Shown piece after piece: positions 16,618 to 25,543 of a stretch of DNA of 64,000 nt (position 1 is the first letter of the stretch; each line of letters opens with the position of its first letter). The DNA is from Conexibacter sp. CPCC 205762. GTDB lineage: Bacteria; Actinomycetota; Thermoleophilia; Solirubrobacterales; Solirubrobacteraceae. The stretch covers positions 297,589-361,588 of the forward strand of contig NZ_JAUTDN010000002.1 of NCBI RefSeq assembly GCF_030646155.1. Direction: 5' to 3'. The notes below the pieces were generated by a model, which saw only the letters and a list, made by a program, of their open reading frames with translations, had not been told where the DNA came from and made no database searches. A program made the position numbers and the translations under genes.

Positions 16618-18429
16618 GTGATCGCGCTGCTGGCGCTAGCGACCGTCGCGCTGGCGGCCCTCATCGGTGGTGTCGTCGCGACGCGTCTCGCGGGCGGCCG
16701 GGTCGCACGCAGATACGAGTCGGCGCTCGCGGTCGCGCGGCATGAGGCCGAGCACGACGGGCTCACCGGGACGCTCACGCGCTCCGCCTTCGCGCGTGAG
16801 CTGACGGCGCGGATCGGGCGCGCCGACAGCGCGCACCCGCTGGCGCTGCTGGCGATCGACGTCGACGGCTTCGGCCAGATCAACAAGCAGCGCGGCCACG
16901 CCGTCGGCGACCAGCTGCTCGTCCACCTCGCGCGCACGACGGCGCGCGTCGTCCGCCACGAGGACGTGATCGGCCGTCTCGGCGGCGACGAGTTCGCCGT
17001 GCTCGTGCGCGGCGAGGAGCCGGGGCGCGTCGCCGGCCGGATCCTCGACGCGCTGCGCGAGACGGTGCCGGGCGGCGACCGCCTCGACGTCTCGATCGGG
17101 ATCGCCAGCGCGCCCGCCGACGGTGCCGACGACGCCGCCCTGCTGCGCGCCGCCGACGTCGCGATGCGCGCCGCCAAGCGCGCCGGCAAGGGCCGCTTCG
17201 TCGCCTACGCCGGCGAGACGCTCGCCGACCGCGACGAGGCCGACGCGCGCGCCGCGCTCGCGGAGGCGATCGGCAGCGGCGGCATAGCGATGGCGGTGCA
17301 GCCGGTGATCGACCTGCGCAGCGCGGCGATCCACGCCTACGAGGCGCTCGCCCGCTTCACGCTGCCGGGCGGCCTCTCGACCGGCGAGGCGTTCGCGCTC
17401 GCCGAGCGCGTCGGGATGCGCGAGCAGCTCGACCTCGCATGCCTCGAGCAGGCGCTCGCGCTGCTGCCGGAACGCCCGCGCGGCACCCGCCTCGCGATCA
17501 ACGTCGCCGGCGCGCTGCTGTCGCAGCCGCGCGCGCTCGGGCTGCTCGCCGCGCTGCCCGACGAGCAGGCGCGCGACGTCGTGCTGGAGATCACCGAGGA
17601 CGCGCTCGTGCGCGACTACGCGGCGCTGCGGCAGGCGGTCAGGCCGCTGCTGCAGCGCGGCATGCGGATCGCCGTCGACGACATGGGCGCCGGCTACGCC
17701 GGGCTGCGGCACGCGATCGACCTCCATCCCGCCTACCTGAAGCTCGACCGTGCGCTCGTCCACGGCGTCGACCGCGACCCCAAGCGCGCCGCGCTCGTCG
17801 ACGCGCTGCTGCGCTACGCCGAGCACGCCGGCTCCCACCTCGTCGCCGAAGGGGTCGAGACCGACGGCGAGCTGGCCGCGCTGCGCCGCCTCGGCGTCCC
17901 CTTCGCGCAGGGCTATCTGCTCGCCCGCCCGGCGCAGCCGTGGCCACCGCTGGCGATCGCGCTGCAGCCGGCCGGTGATGCCGGCGCCGCCGCAGGCGAC
18001 CCGGGCGCCGCGCTCGCGCCCGAGCGCGAGGTCGCGACCGTGTGCACGCGCCTGACGGCCGAGCAGGCGCATGCCCGCTTCGCCGCCGAGCCGCAGCTCG
18101 ACGCGCTCGTCGTGCTCGACGACGACCGTCGCGTGCTCGGCCTCGTCACGCGCCACCGGCTGCTGACGAGGCTCGGGCACCGCTTCGGCTTCGCGCTCTA
18201 CGGCCAGCGGCCGCTGCTGAGCGTCGCCGATCGCCAGTGCCTCGCGCTGAGCGAGGCGACGCCGTGGCGCGAGCTGGCGGCGCGCGCGATGGCGCGCGGC
18301 CAGGACACCCGCCACGACCCGATCCTGCTGCTCGGCCCCGACGGCCGCTACTCCCGTCAGCTGACGATCCGCGCGCTGCTGACGAGCGCCGCCGACGGCG
18401 TCGACGGCGGCGAGGCGATCGTCGCCTAG
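16618..18429 (+). CDS. c-di-GMP signalling protein: GGDEF-EAL with C-terminal CBS-like pair
   Basis: A 603-residue protein. Residues 1-25 form one membrane segment with a very short outside part. The diguanylate cyclase domain (about 45-200) has an intact GGDEF at 122-126 and an RHED inhibitory site exactly five residues before it. The phosphodiesterase domain (about 215-460) keeps YEALARF, LEITEDALV, VDDMGAGYAGL, LKLDRALV and VAEGVET, so most metal and catalytic positions are conserved, with FG to MG in the DDFG motif. A further ~130 residues resemble two CBS motifs (LDALVVLDDDRRVLGLVTR, DPILLLGPDGRYSRQL). The start is GTG 16618; an ATG two bases earlier is out of frame. Its stop is 2 bp from that of the convergent PBP gene. 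Confidence 0.85.
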   Translation: MIALLALATVALAALIGGVVATRLAGGRVARRYESALAVARHEAEHDGLTGTLTRSAFARELTARIGRADSAHPLALLAIDVDGFGQINKQRGHAVGDQLLVHLARTTARVVRHEDVIGRLGGDEFAVLVRGEEPGRVAGRILDALRETVPGGDRLDVSIGIASAPADGADDAALLRAADVAMRAAKRAGKGRFVAYAGETLADRDEADARAALAEAIGSGGIAMAVQPVIDLRSAAIHAYEALARFTLPGGLSTGEAFALAERVGMREQLDLACLEQALALLPERPRGTRLAINVAGALLSQPRALGLLAALPDEQARDVVLEITEDALVRDYAALRQAVRPLLQRGMRIAVDDMGAGYAGLRHAIDLHPAYLKLDRALVHGVDRDPKRAALVDALLRYAEHAGSHLVAEGVETDGELAALRRLGVPFAQGYLLARPAQPWPPLAIALQPAGDAGAAAGDPGAALAPEREVATVCTRLTAEQAHARFAAEPQLDALVVLDDDRRVLGLVTRHRLLTRLGHRFGFALYGQRPLLSVADRQCLALSEATPWRELAARAMARGQDTRHDPILLLGPDGRYSRQLTIRALLTSAADGVDGGEAIVA

Positions 18430-18431
18430 CG

Positions 18432-20504
18432 CTAGCCGCTGCTCGTGTCGGTGGAGGTCGCCTGGCTGGCCGCCAGCGACTCCGGCGTCACGCCGGCGTC
18501 GAGCGCCTCGAAGAAGTCGTTGGCGATCGGGGCGGCGACCTCGCCGCCGGCGACGCCGTCCTCGACCAGCACTGCCACCGCCACGTCGTCGCGGTAGGCG
18601 ACGAACCAGGCGTGCGTTCTGGGCGGGTCGTCGGTGCCGTACTCGGCCGTGCCGCTCTTGCCGTGCGCCTCGCCCGACAGGCCCGCCAGCGCGGTGCCGG
18701 TGCCGGAGGTGACGACCTCGCGGGTGAGGTCGCGGAGCTGGTCGGTGACCGCGGCCGTCAGCGGGGTGCCGTCATTCGGATCCCGCCCGCCCTCGTCGGC
18801 GAGCAGCCGCGGCTGGCGCCAGCTGCCGTCGGCGACGGTCGCGATCACGCCGGCCATGCCGAGCGGACTGGCGAGGTTGCGGTCCTGGCCGATCATCGCC
18901 GCCGCGGTCGCGGCGAGGTCTCTCGGCTCCGGCACCTGGCCGCCGAAGGCCGGCACCGGCAGGTCGAATCTCGCGCCGAGGCCGAAGCGTCTGCCGGCCT
19001 CCGGCAGCGCGCCCGCCGGGAGTCTTCTGGCGAGCCCCACGAAGGCGGTGTTGCACGACTGCGCGAACGCGCTGGAGAACGGCTCCGAGCCGCCTCCGCC
19101 GCCCTCGAAGTTCTTGAACGAGCGGCCGCCGACGTCGATCGTCGTCGGGCACGCGACGGTCGTGTCGGGTCTCACGACGCCGCCTTCCAGCAGCGCGTCG
19201 GTCGTGACGATCTTGAACGTCGAGCCGGGCGGGTACTGGCCGTCGAGCGCGCGGTCGAACGAGTCGTCCAGCGGCCGGTTGCCGACCGCGAGGATGTCGC
19301 CGCTGGACGGCTGCAGCGCGACCAGCGCCGCTCTCGACTCGGGATCGAGGCTGTCGAGCGCCTGCTCGGCGGCGGCCTGCACGTCGGCGTCGAGCGTCGT
19401 TCTCACGTCCGTCGCTCTCGTCCCGCTCGCGCGCTGCAGCGTCTTCGTCGGCGAGCCGTCGCCGGCGCGCACGACGATCGCCCGCGCGGGCGTGCCGGCC
19501 AGCTCTCTCTCCAGCGCCGCCTCCAGCCCCCATTGGCCGCCGGCGTCGCCGATCGCGTAGGTCGGCCCGAGTCTTCTCAGCTGGGCGGCCGACAGCTCGC
19601 GCACGTCGCCGAGCAGCGCCCGCGCGAAGCCGCGCGTCGGCGCCAGCTGGGCGGTCGCGTCGAGCGTTCTCTCGCCGGGGATCGCGACCAGCTCCGACTC
19701 CAGCGACGCGTAGTCCTCCGGTCGCAGCGAGATCGCCTCGACGAACTGCTGTCTGCCGCCGTTCTCGATCGCTCGCTGGAACGGTCTCGGATCGATGTCG
19801 ACGACGTCGGCGATCGCCTGCGCGGTCGCGGCCGGGTCGTCGATCTCGCCGGCGACGACGCCGACGCGCTTGACCGGCCGCTCCTCCGCGAGCGCGTAGC
19901 CGTTGCGGTCGAGCAATCTGCCGCGCGGCTGCTGCGCGCGCGTCGTGCCGAGCCGCTGGCCGCGCTTGAGCGCCGGGTGGACGACCGTCGGCGCCCAGCG
20001 CACGACCCAGCCGGCGTCGCCGCCCTGGTCGCGCAGGCCGACTCTCGTCGTGTAGCTGAAGCTGCCGATCGCCGGCACCTGCCAGGTCATGCGGACTCTC
20101 GCGCTGGCACGGTCGCCGTCCTCGCTGACGTCGCCGACGCGCTCGGCTCTCAGTCTCGCGCCGTCGAGCCCGGCGCGGTTCGCTCTCAGCGCGGCGGCGG
20201 CGTTGGCCGGCGCGTCGGTCGCGCTCGCGGCGGTCGCGTCGGCGCCTCTGCTCCAGTCGCCGAGGAAGCTGTCGAGCTGCTCGGAGGGCGACTCCTTGCC
20301 GGGACCGATCACGAGGATCGCGGTCAGCGTGAGGATCACGACGACGCCGAGGCCGAGCGCCGACAGCGCGATCACGCGCGCTCGCGGCGAGGTCGGCGGC
20401 TGGCGTCTGGTCGTGCCGGGGCGGGGGCGCGCGTGGGCGCGCGGCTGGCTGTGCGGCAGACTGCTGCGGCTGCTGCGGGGTCTTCTGGAACTGCGGTCGG
20501 CCAC
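18432..20504 (-). CDS. Class B penicillin-binding protein with MecA-like N-terminal domain
   Basis: A 690-residue peptidoglycan transpeptidase. The first ~40 residues are Arg/Ser/Pro-rich and cytoplasmic; one membrane anchor follows (about 44-66). Next come an NTF2-like MecA_N domain (about 75-175), a dimerisation-type region beginning PRGRLLDRNG, and the transpeptidase domain. Catalytic motifs are STFK with Ser at about residue 428, SCN in AQSCNTAF, and KSG at 616-618 (HGKSGTAE). The enzyme cross-links peptidoglycan outside the cytoplasmic membrane. The start is GTG 20504. AGA is frequent among its arginine codons. The yceH-like gene ends 19 bp upstream on the same strand, so the two may be co-transcribed. 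No lytic or glycosyltransferase domain is present. Confidence 0.9.
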   Translation of the reverse strand: MADRSSRRPRSSRSSLPHSQPRAHARPRPGTTRRQPPTSPRARVIALSALGLGVVVILTLTAILVIGPGKESPSEQLDSFLGDWSRGADATAASATDAPANAAAALRANRAGLDGARLRAERVGDVSEDGDRASARVRMTWQVPAIGSFSYTTRVGLRDQGGDAGWVVRWAPTVVHPALKRGQRLGTTRAQQPRGRLLDRNGYALAEERPVKRVGVVAGEIDDPAATAQAIADVVDIDPRPFQRAIENGGRQQFVEAISLRPEDYASLESELVAIPGERTLDATAQLAPTRGFARALLGDVRELSAAQLRRLGPTYAIGDAGGQWGLEAALERELAGTPARAIVVRAGDGSPTKTLQRASGTRATDVRTTLDADVQAAAEQALDSLDPESRAALVALQPSSGDILAVGNRPLDDSFDRALDGQYPPGSTFKIVTTDALLEGGVVRPDTTVACPTTIDVGGRSFKNFEGGGGGSEPFSSAFAQSCNTAFVGLARRLPAGALPEAGRRFGLGARFDLPVPAFGGQVPEPRDLAATAAAMIGQDRNLASPLGMAGVIATVADGSWRQPRLLADEGGRDPNDGTPLTAAVTDQLRDLTREVVTSGTGTALAGLSGEAHGKSGTAEYGTDDPPRTHAWFVAYRDDVAVAVLVEDGVAGGEVAAPIANDFFEALDAGVTPESLAASQATSTDTSSG

Positions 20505-20523
20505 GCAGGGAGGCTACTGGGCG

Positions 20524-21210
20524 TCAGGCGCCGAGCGCCTCCCGCAGCTCCGCCAGCTCGCGCTCCAGCGCCTCGAGCTTGCGCTCCAGCTCGTCGATCC
20601 GCGCGCTCGTGGCCGGATCCGGACCGGCCGGGGCCGGCGGCGGAGCGGGCGCGGGAGCGAGCGCAGCCGGGTGGGCGGGCGCGGCCGCGTACGAGGGCGC
20701 CGGACCGGTCGCGACCGTCTGCGGCTCCTCGCCGCCGAGCAGCTGCTGGTAGCGCTCCTCCTTCTGCCCCGGACGGCGCTCCAGCCGCGCGACGCGGTCT
20801 CTGCCGATCAGCGACTCGAGCGTCGCGTGGACGGCGGCGAGGTCGTCGAAACGGTGCAGCCGCTCGACCCGCTGCTTCAGCTCGCCGGGCGTCTGCGGGC
20901 CGCGCAGCATCAGCACGGCGAGGATCGCGATCTCGTCCCGGCCGAGCCCGAGCGCCTCGTCGAGCAGGTGGCGGTACTTGGCCGCACGGCTGCCGTGGCC
21001 GCTCGTGAGGCGGGTCCAGCCGCGGCGGTAGAGGTGCTGGAGCGCGTCGCGGATCGCGTTCTCGTCGTAGTCGACGACGGGGTCGCGATTGGTCGACTGG
21101 TTGCAGGCGAGGCGCAGCGCGTTGAGCGAGAGGGGATAGGCGTCCGGCGTGGTCCGCTGCTTCTCGATGAGGCAGCCGAGCACGCGGATCTCGACGGCAT
21201 CCGGATCCAT
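20524..21210 (-). CDS. yceH: YceH/DUF480 family protein with coiled-coil tail
   Basis: A 228-residue protein. Residues 1-150 match the YceH (DUF480) family of tandem winged-helix domains: [64 protein letters not shown] and GQKEERYQQLL. The last ~75 residues are an Ala/Pro linker followed by a short coiled coil (RIDELERKLEALERELAEL), an extension found in some members. The molecular function is unknown. The first 30 codons and the promoter region lie in a 136-bp segment that is repeated perfectly just upstream. It is probably co-transcribed with the PBP gene downstream. Confidence 0.85.
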   Translation of the reverse strand: MDPDAVEIRVLGCLIEKQRTTPDAYPLSLNALRLACNQSTNRDPVVDYDENAIRDALQHLYRRGWTRLTSGHGSRAAKYRHLLDEALGLGRDEIAILAVLMLRGPQTPGELKQRVERLHRFDDLAAVHATLESLIGRDRVARLERRPGQKEERYQQLLGGEEPQTVATGPAPSYAAAPAHPAALAPAPAPPPAPAGPDPATSARIDELERKLEALERELAELREALGA

Positions 21211-21392
21211 GCGCGGGAGACTACGGCAGCGCGGGCGGGCGCACGAGGCGCCGCGCGTTGAGCGAGAGGGGATAGGCGTCCGGCGTGGTCCGCTGCTTCT
21301 CGATGAGGCAGCCGAGCACGCGGATCTCGACGGCATCCGGATCCATGCGCGGGAGACTACGGCAGCGCGGGCGGGCGCACGAGGCGCCGCGC
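21121..21392. repeat. Perfect 136-bp tandem duplication over the 5' end of yceH
   Basis: Bases 21121-21256 are repeated without any difference at 21257-21392. The unit contains the first 30 codons of yceH, its ATG and 46 bp of upstream sequence. Perfect identity indicates a very recent event or an assembly error. 136 is not a multiple of three, so the upstream copy leaves the yceH frame at the junction. Confidence 0.95.
21257..21346 (-). pseudogene. Duplicated N-terminal fragment of yceH (30 codons)
   Basis: The copy starts at an ATG at 21346, identical to the real start at 21210, and encodes [18 protein letters not shown] onward for about 30 residues. It then runs out of frame into the upstream region of the other copy. 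It carries the duplicated start signals, so it could be transcribed and translated into a short abortive peptide ahead of the intact gene. Confidence 0.8.
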
Positions 21393-21419
21393 GGCCCGGA
21401 TCGGTAGCGTTCCCTCCCG

Positions 21420-21734
21420 ATGTCTCGCCGTCTGCTCCCACTCGCGCTGCTCGCCGCGCTCGTCGTCGCCGGCTGCGACTCGGTCGAGAAGGCCGACATC
21501 ACGCCGGAGCAGCGCGCCGCGCGCGTGCAGCTGATCAGAGCCGCCGACAACTTCGACGACCAGGATCTCGCGCGCCTCTGCAGAGGCCTCTATCCGTCGG
21601 ACTTCCTCACGAAGCCGGGCGACTACCCGGACGAGAAGAAGGACCACAGAGCGCCGTCGGCCGCCGACAGAGACAGACTGGCCGGCCTCGTCGCCAGAGC
21701 CGGCTGCGACGTCCCCGCGCCGATGAACAAGTAG
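21420..21734 (+). CDS. Small lipoprotein of unknown function
   Basis: A 104-residue protein with a signal peptide and lipobox LVVAGC (Cys at about residue 19), then a short acidic/basic helical segment with two further cysteines. No family recognised. The ATG lies 9 bases after a TAGCGT -10-like box. Nearly all arginines after the signal peptide are AGA. It is 9 bp upstream of the M29 peptidase gene, so probably co-transcribed with it. Its promoter region borders the 136-bp duplication. Confidence 0.75.
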   Translation: MSRRLLPLALLAALVVAGCDSVEKADITPEQRAARVQLIRAADNFDDQDLARLCRGLYPSDFLTKPGDYPDEKKDHRAPSAADRDRLAGLVARAGCDVPAPMNK

Positions 21735-21743
21735 GCGGCTGCG

Positions 21744-22943
21744 ATGTCCGACGCCACGACGCTGCAGCGCCTCGCCGACCTGCTCGTCGGCTTCGGCGCC
21801 AACGTCCAGCCGGGCCAGATCGTCGCGGTCAGCTCCGAGCTCGGCAAGGAGCCGCTGACGCGGGCCGTCGCCGCCAGCGCGTACAGACACGGCGCGACCT
21901 TCGTCGAGGTCAGCTACTCCGACATCCACGTCCGCCGCGCGCGGATCGAGTACGGCTCCGACGAGGCGCTGGAGACGGTGCCGCCGTGGCTCGGCGAGCG
22001 GATTCTCAGACTCGGCGACGCGCGCGCCGCCCGGATCGCGCTGACCGGCCCGGTCGAGCCGGGCCTGCTGGAGGACCTCGACCCGGCGCGCGTCGGCAGG
22101 GACAAGTCGCAGGCGCTGCGCGAGGCCGGCAAGGTCGTCAACGAGCGCACGACCAACTGGACGATCGGTCCCTGCCCGACGCAGGCCTGGGCCTCGCTCG
22201 TCCACCCCGAGCTGGAGCCGGAGGCGGCGCTCGCGAAGCTGTGGGAGGAGATCGTCCACGTCTGTCGCCTCGACACCGACGACCCGGTCGCGGCCTGGAG
22301 AGAGCGGATGGCGACGCTCGTCGGCGTCAGCGGCCGGCTGACGACGGCCGGCTTCGACGCGATCCACTTCGAGGGGCCGGGCACCGACCTGACGATCGGC
22401 CTGCTGCCGAGCAGCAGATGGATCTGCGCGGCCTTCGAGACCGCTGACGGGATCCCGCACGCGCCCAACCTGCCGTCGGAGGAGGTCTTCACGACCCCAG
22501 ACCCGCTGCGCGCCGACGGCGTCGTCCGCTCGACCAAGCCGCTGCTGATCGGCGGCGCGACGATCAGGGGCCTGACGGTCCGCTTCGAGGGCGGCCGCGC
22601 GGTCGCGATCGACGCCGAGCAGGGCGCCGAGACGCTGCGCGAGATGACCTCCCACGACGACGGCGGCGCCCGCCTCGGCGAGCTGGCGCTGGTCGACGGC
22701 GAGGGCCGCATCGGGCCGCTCGGGACGGTCTTCTACGACACGCTGCTGGACGAGAACGCCGCCAGCCACATCGCGCTCGGCCGCGGCTTCGACTTCGCCG
22801 TCGGCGAGGACGACGTCGAGCGCGTCAACGACAGCCTGATCCACATCGACTTCATGATCGGCGGCGACGACGTCGACGTGACCGGCATCACCGCCGCCGG
22901 CGAGCGCGTCCCCGTGCTCCGCGGCGGCGCCTGGCAGCTCTAG
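21744..22943 (+). CDS. M29-family aminopeptidase (thermophilic metallopeptidase type)
   Basis: A 399-residue cytoplasmic metallo-aminopeptidase of family M29, which removes N-terminal residues using two metal ions. Family motifs: NLPSEEVFTTPDP in the middle (metal-binding Glu region), DENAASHIALG (His and Glu ligands) and IHIDFMIGGDDVDVTG near the C-terminus. N-terminal LADLLVGFGANVQPGQIV is also typical. Length is usual for the family. The start is ATG 21744, 9 bp after the lipoprotein gene. No signal peptide. Confidence 0.9.
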   Translation: MSDATTLQRLADLLVGFGANVQPGQIVAVSSELGKEPLTRAVAASAYRHGATFVEVSYSDIHVRRARIEYGSDEALETVPPWLGERILRLGDARAARIALTGPVEPGLLEDLDPARVGRDKSQALREAGKVVNERTTNWTIGPCPTQAWASLVHPELEPEAALAKLWEEIVHVCRLDTDDPVAAWRERMATLVGVSGRLTTAGFDAIHFEGPGTDLTIGLLPSSRWICAAFETADGIPHAPNLPSEEVFTTPDPLRADGVVRSTKPLLIGGATIRGLTVRFEGGRAVAIDAEQGAETLREMTSHDDGGARLGELALVDGEGRIGPLGTVFYDTLLDENAASHIALGRGFDFAVGEDDVERVNDSLIHIDFMIGGDDVDVTGITAAGERVPVLRGGAWQL

Positions 22944-23015
22944 CCGCACCTGCCCCACCCGACGACGCCGTCGGCGCCCGCCCTGTACCCTTCCTGCTCG
23001 CCGTACCACTTGCCT

Positions 23016-23104
23016 GGAGAGGTGCCGGAGCGGCTGAACGGGCACGACTGGAAATCGTGTGACCGGGGTAACTCGGTCCGAGGGTTCGAATCCCTCTCTC
23101 TCCG
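23016..23104 (+). tRNA. tRNA-Ser(GGA)
   Basis: An 89-nt class II tRNA. Acceptor GGAGAGG (23016-23022) pairs with TCTCTCC (23097-23103) with one G-T pair, discriminator G. The anticodon loop reads CTGGAAA with anticodon GGA, the extra arm is long, and the T-loop is TTCGAAT (23085-23091) in a GAGGG/CCCTC stem. CCA is not encoded. A TACCCT -10-like box lies at 22986-22991. Confidence 0.95.
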
Positions 23105-23427
23105 CTTAATTCCCGCAGGACGTCGCCGATCGCGGCGTCCTCGATTGCGAGCAGCAGTGCATCGCGGTGACACCTGAACGAGCCGCTGGCGTCCCGGCTC
23201 CGCAAGGGGAGTTGGAACCGGGACGCCGCAGCGCGGCTGTCGTCGTACCCAGCGGGTGTCCGTCGTGGGGGAGACGACGGCGTGGCGTTCGCAATCGGCC
23301 CGCCGGTGCCGGGCTCGACGACGTGGTCGACGCTACCCGACTTCCGGAGCGTCGCCAATGGCGATGGCGCGGGCGGTGGCACTGACGACGTCGGCACAAC
23401 ACGCCTGTGGGAGGTGAGCCGGCGGGA
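23105..23427. other. Gene-free stretch after tRNA-Ser
   Basis: About 320 bp without a supportable gene. A hairpin (AGGACG 23117-23122 with CGTCCT 23136-23141) close behind the tRNA may be its terminator. The rest is open in several frames without codon-position character or recognisable motifs. A tRNA 3' end is a common integration site, so it could be a decayed insertion, but I see no integrase or direct repeat of the tRNA end. Confidence 0.5.
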
Positions 23428-23655
23428 TCAGCGCACGATGCGGCGCTGGAGGGCGCGTTCGATCCGCTCGACGCGGACCCTCAGCTCCTCCAGCTCACGG
23501 TCCTGGCGCTCGACCTGAGGCAGTCTCGCGCTCTGCGCCAGCCGGGCGATCGTCGCCTCGCGGATGTACTGCGCGGTGGCGATGCCGTCCCGCTCGCAGA
23601 CCTCCTTCAGCTGGGCCCATGTCTCGCCCGAGAAGCGAACCGTGGTCGTGTGCAC
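23428..23655 (-). CDS. Ribbon-helix-helix (CopG/Arc-like) DNA-binding protein
   Basis: A 75-residue protein. The N-terminal 45 residues fit an RHH fold: a beta strand TTTVRFSG, then helices ETWAQLKEVCERDG and TAQYIREATIARLAQ. The last 30 residues form a coiled coil (QDRELEELRVRVERIERAL). Such proteins bind operators as dimers, often as antitoxins or autoregulators. No toxin gene is next to it. The start is GTG 23655, 6 bases after a TACCGT -10 box (23667-23662), so probably leaderless. Confidence 0.7.
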   Translation of the reverse strand: MHTTTVRFSGETWAQLKEVCERDGIATAQYIREATIARLAQSARLPQVERQDRELEELRVRVERIERALQRRIVR

Positions 23656-23719
23656 CCGTCCACGGTAGACAGGGAATCGCCTGCTGTGGGCGGCGATATC
23701 GCCTGTCGTACGACGAGCG

Positions 23720-24397
23720 CTATCGCTCTGTTGTATTCCGCCGCGTCGCTGAGGTGGCGGTGCCGAAAATGTTGTCCCAGAAGGGCGCGCTGACGCCGTA
23801 GCCCTTGTCGTGCTCCTTGAAGTGGTGGCGCATGTGCGCCTCGTGGAGCTTGCTCAGCAGCCACCCCTGCGGCTTGCGCCCACCGGGCAGGTGGTGGAGG
23901 TAGTAGTGCGTCAGGTCGTAGAAGAGGTAGCCGCCCCAGAAGCCGGCCGACGCGGCGTAGGCGGCCGGGGTGCCGAGCACGAGCAGGAAGAGCGCGAAGA
24001 AGAGCGCCGCCAGCGGCACGCTGACCGAGGGCGGCATCACGAGCCGCAGCGGATCGTTGGGATGGTCGTGATGGACGCCGTGGATGATCCAGTGCAGCCG
24101 TGCACCGATGCCCTGGTCGGGCTCGAAGTGGAAGACGATGCGGTGCAGCCAGTACTCCGTCAGCGTCCAGAAGAGGTAGCCGCCGAGCACGAGCAGCGGG
24201 ATCTTCCAGAACGCGAGCTGGCCGAACGAGAGCACGAGCGCGATCGCGATCGCGGGGCCGAAGATGAACGCCGGCACGCTCCAGTGGACCCGCGACAGTC
24301 TGTCGAGCAGGTTCGACTCGAACATGCGCGGCGACGCCTTCAGGACCTCGGACCGTCTGAGGCCGGTGAGCTCTTCGCGGCGCGGATAGCTCGCCAT
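23720..24397 (-). CDS. Fatty acid hydroxylase / sterol desaturase-superfamily membrane protein
   Basis: A 225-residue membrane protein with about four transmembrane helices and the eight-histidine di-iron signature: HRIVFH, HGVHHDH, HYYLHH and HEAHMRHH. Eukaryotic FA2H and SCS7 2-hydroxylate sphingolipid acyl chains; bacterial members are presumed lipid hydroxylases. ATG 24397 has AAAGGAG 11 bases upstream, and a TATCGT -10 box (24457-24452) lies about 55 bp before the start, so this gene has a normal leader, unlike many neighbours. No partner genes nearby. Confidence 0.85.
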   Translation of the reverse strand: MASYPRREELTGLRRSEVLKASPRMFESNLLDRLSRVHWSVPAFIFGPAIAIALVLSFGQLAFWKIPLLVLGGYLFWTLTEYWLHRIVFHFEPDQGIGARLHWIIHGVHHDHPNDPLRLVMPPSVSVPLAALFFALFLLVLGTPAAYAASAGFWGGYLFYDLTHYYLHHLPGGRKPQGWLLSKLHEAHMRHHFKEHDKGYGVSAPFWDNIFGTATSATRRNTTER

Positions 24398-24591
24398 CGT
24401 CGATCACGCTCCTTTCGTCGCTCGTTGGGGGCAGCGCGTGAGGGCGCCCTAACGATACTCCTCGCGCCGCCGCAGAACGGCCGCGTGGAACTTACGCACG
24501 GTAAGCCGACCCTATCGGAATCGGCTCTCCGCTTCGCTCAGGGCGGCACATGCCGCCGACCAACTTCTCACACGGGCCGGCGGGCAGCGGT

Positions 24592-24597
24592 TACGCT
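24592..24597 (+). promoter_or_regulatory. -10-like box TACGCT before a start codon
   Basis: TACGCT ends 6 bases before ATG 24604 and no ribosome site is present, which fits a leaderless transcript. Confidence 0.5.
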
Positions 24598-24603
24598 TGA
24601 GAC

Positions 24604-25431
24604 ATGTCTGTTTTCAAGACCGCTGGGGTGACCGTGGCGACGGCGCTCGCGTTCGCGGCCTGCCTGCTGGCCCCGACGCTCGCCGGCGCGAGAACGTCGG
24701 CCGCGCTCAGCGGCGCGGTCACGCCCGCGATCACCGGCTTCCCGACCACGCCGCAGAACGTCAGCCTGACGCTGGAGGGCCGCGTGGTCGGCGACGACAT
24801 CGACGGCGCCTACCCGGCGACGACGAGAAGGATCACGCTCTGGTTCACGCACGGCGCGCGCGTCAACGGCAGATGGTTCGCGAGCTGCAGAGCGGCGCGG
24901 CTGATCGCGACGAGAGGCTCCCGGAGCGCCTGCCCGAAGGCATCGCGGATCGGCGGCGGCTGGGCCTTCGGGACCGCGATCAGCGTGACGGCCAGACTGC
25001 AGATGGAGGTCTACAACGGGCCCGGCGGCAGATCGATGCTGTTCTACTTCCATGCCACCAACCCGGTCGAGATCAGCGAGCTGATCGACGCCAGATTCGA
25101 GCAGCTGCGCGGCAACCCGAGATACGGCTTCAAGCTGACGCTGCCGGTCCCGCCCGGCCTGCAGGAGATCTCCGACGGCATGGTCACGTCGCTGAGACAG
25201 TTCAAGGCGACCGTCGGCGGCGCGACCGTGAAGGTGAGAGAGCACGGTCGCACCGTCAAGCGCGGCTACATCGAGGCGATGACCTGCCCGCCCGGCGCGC
25301 GCGTGATCGTGCGCGGCCTGTTCGAGTTCAACGGCGGCGTGCCGTCGCAGACGGTCGACAGCTACCTCGGCTGCGGTCAGGGGCCGCCGTTCGCGCCCGA
25401 GTTCCCGCCCTCGGTCGCCGGCTCGGACTGA
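24604..25431 (+). CDS. Secreted protein of unknown function
   Basis: A 275-residue protein with a signal peptide (about 1-29, ...LAPTLAGA) and a mature domain with beta-rich segments (NVSLTLEGRVVGD, RRITLWFTHGARVNG, FYFHATNPVEISELI) and five to six cysteines (FASC, SACP, EAMTCPPG, LGCG). I do not recognise the family. No membrane anchor or sorting signal at the C-terminus. Arginine codons are mostly AGA, as in other exported proteins here. It stands alone with two hairpins behind it. Confidence 0.7.
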   Translation: MSVFKTAGVTVATALAFAACLLAPTLAGARTSAALSGAVTPAITGFPTTPQNVSLTLEGRVVGDDIDGAYPATTRRITLWFTHGARVNGRWFASCRAARLIATRGSRSACPKASRIGGGWAFGTAISVTARLQMEVYNGPGGRSMLFYFHATNPVEISELIDARFEQLRGNPRYGFKLTLPVPPGLQEISDGMVTSLRQFKATVGGATVKVREHGRTVKRGYIEAMTCPPGARVIVRGLFEFNGGVPSQTVDSYLGCGQGPPFAPEFPPSVAGSD

Positions 25432-25442
25432 GCGGCGGGCCC

Positions 25443-25497
25443 GCGCGACGGACGAGGCGGGGCCGGCCCCGGAAATCCCGGCCCCGCCGCGTCGCGC
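25443..25497 (+). terminator. Nested GC-rich hairpin after the secreted-protein gene
   Basis: Outer arms GCGCGAC (25443-25449) and GTCGCGC (25491-25497) enclose an inner stem of about 10 bp (CGGGGCCGG with CCGGCCCCG). It begins 12 bp after the stop codon and is the likely terminator. Confidence 0.6.
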
Positions 25498-25543
25498 GCA
25501 TCCCTCCGAGAGAACCCGCGACGGACCACACCGCAAGAAGGGC

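Noticed and set aside
23016..23655. Integrated element at tRNA-Ser
   Set aside because: No integrase, transposase or repeat of the tRNA 3' end was found, and the RHH protein alone is not enough.
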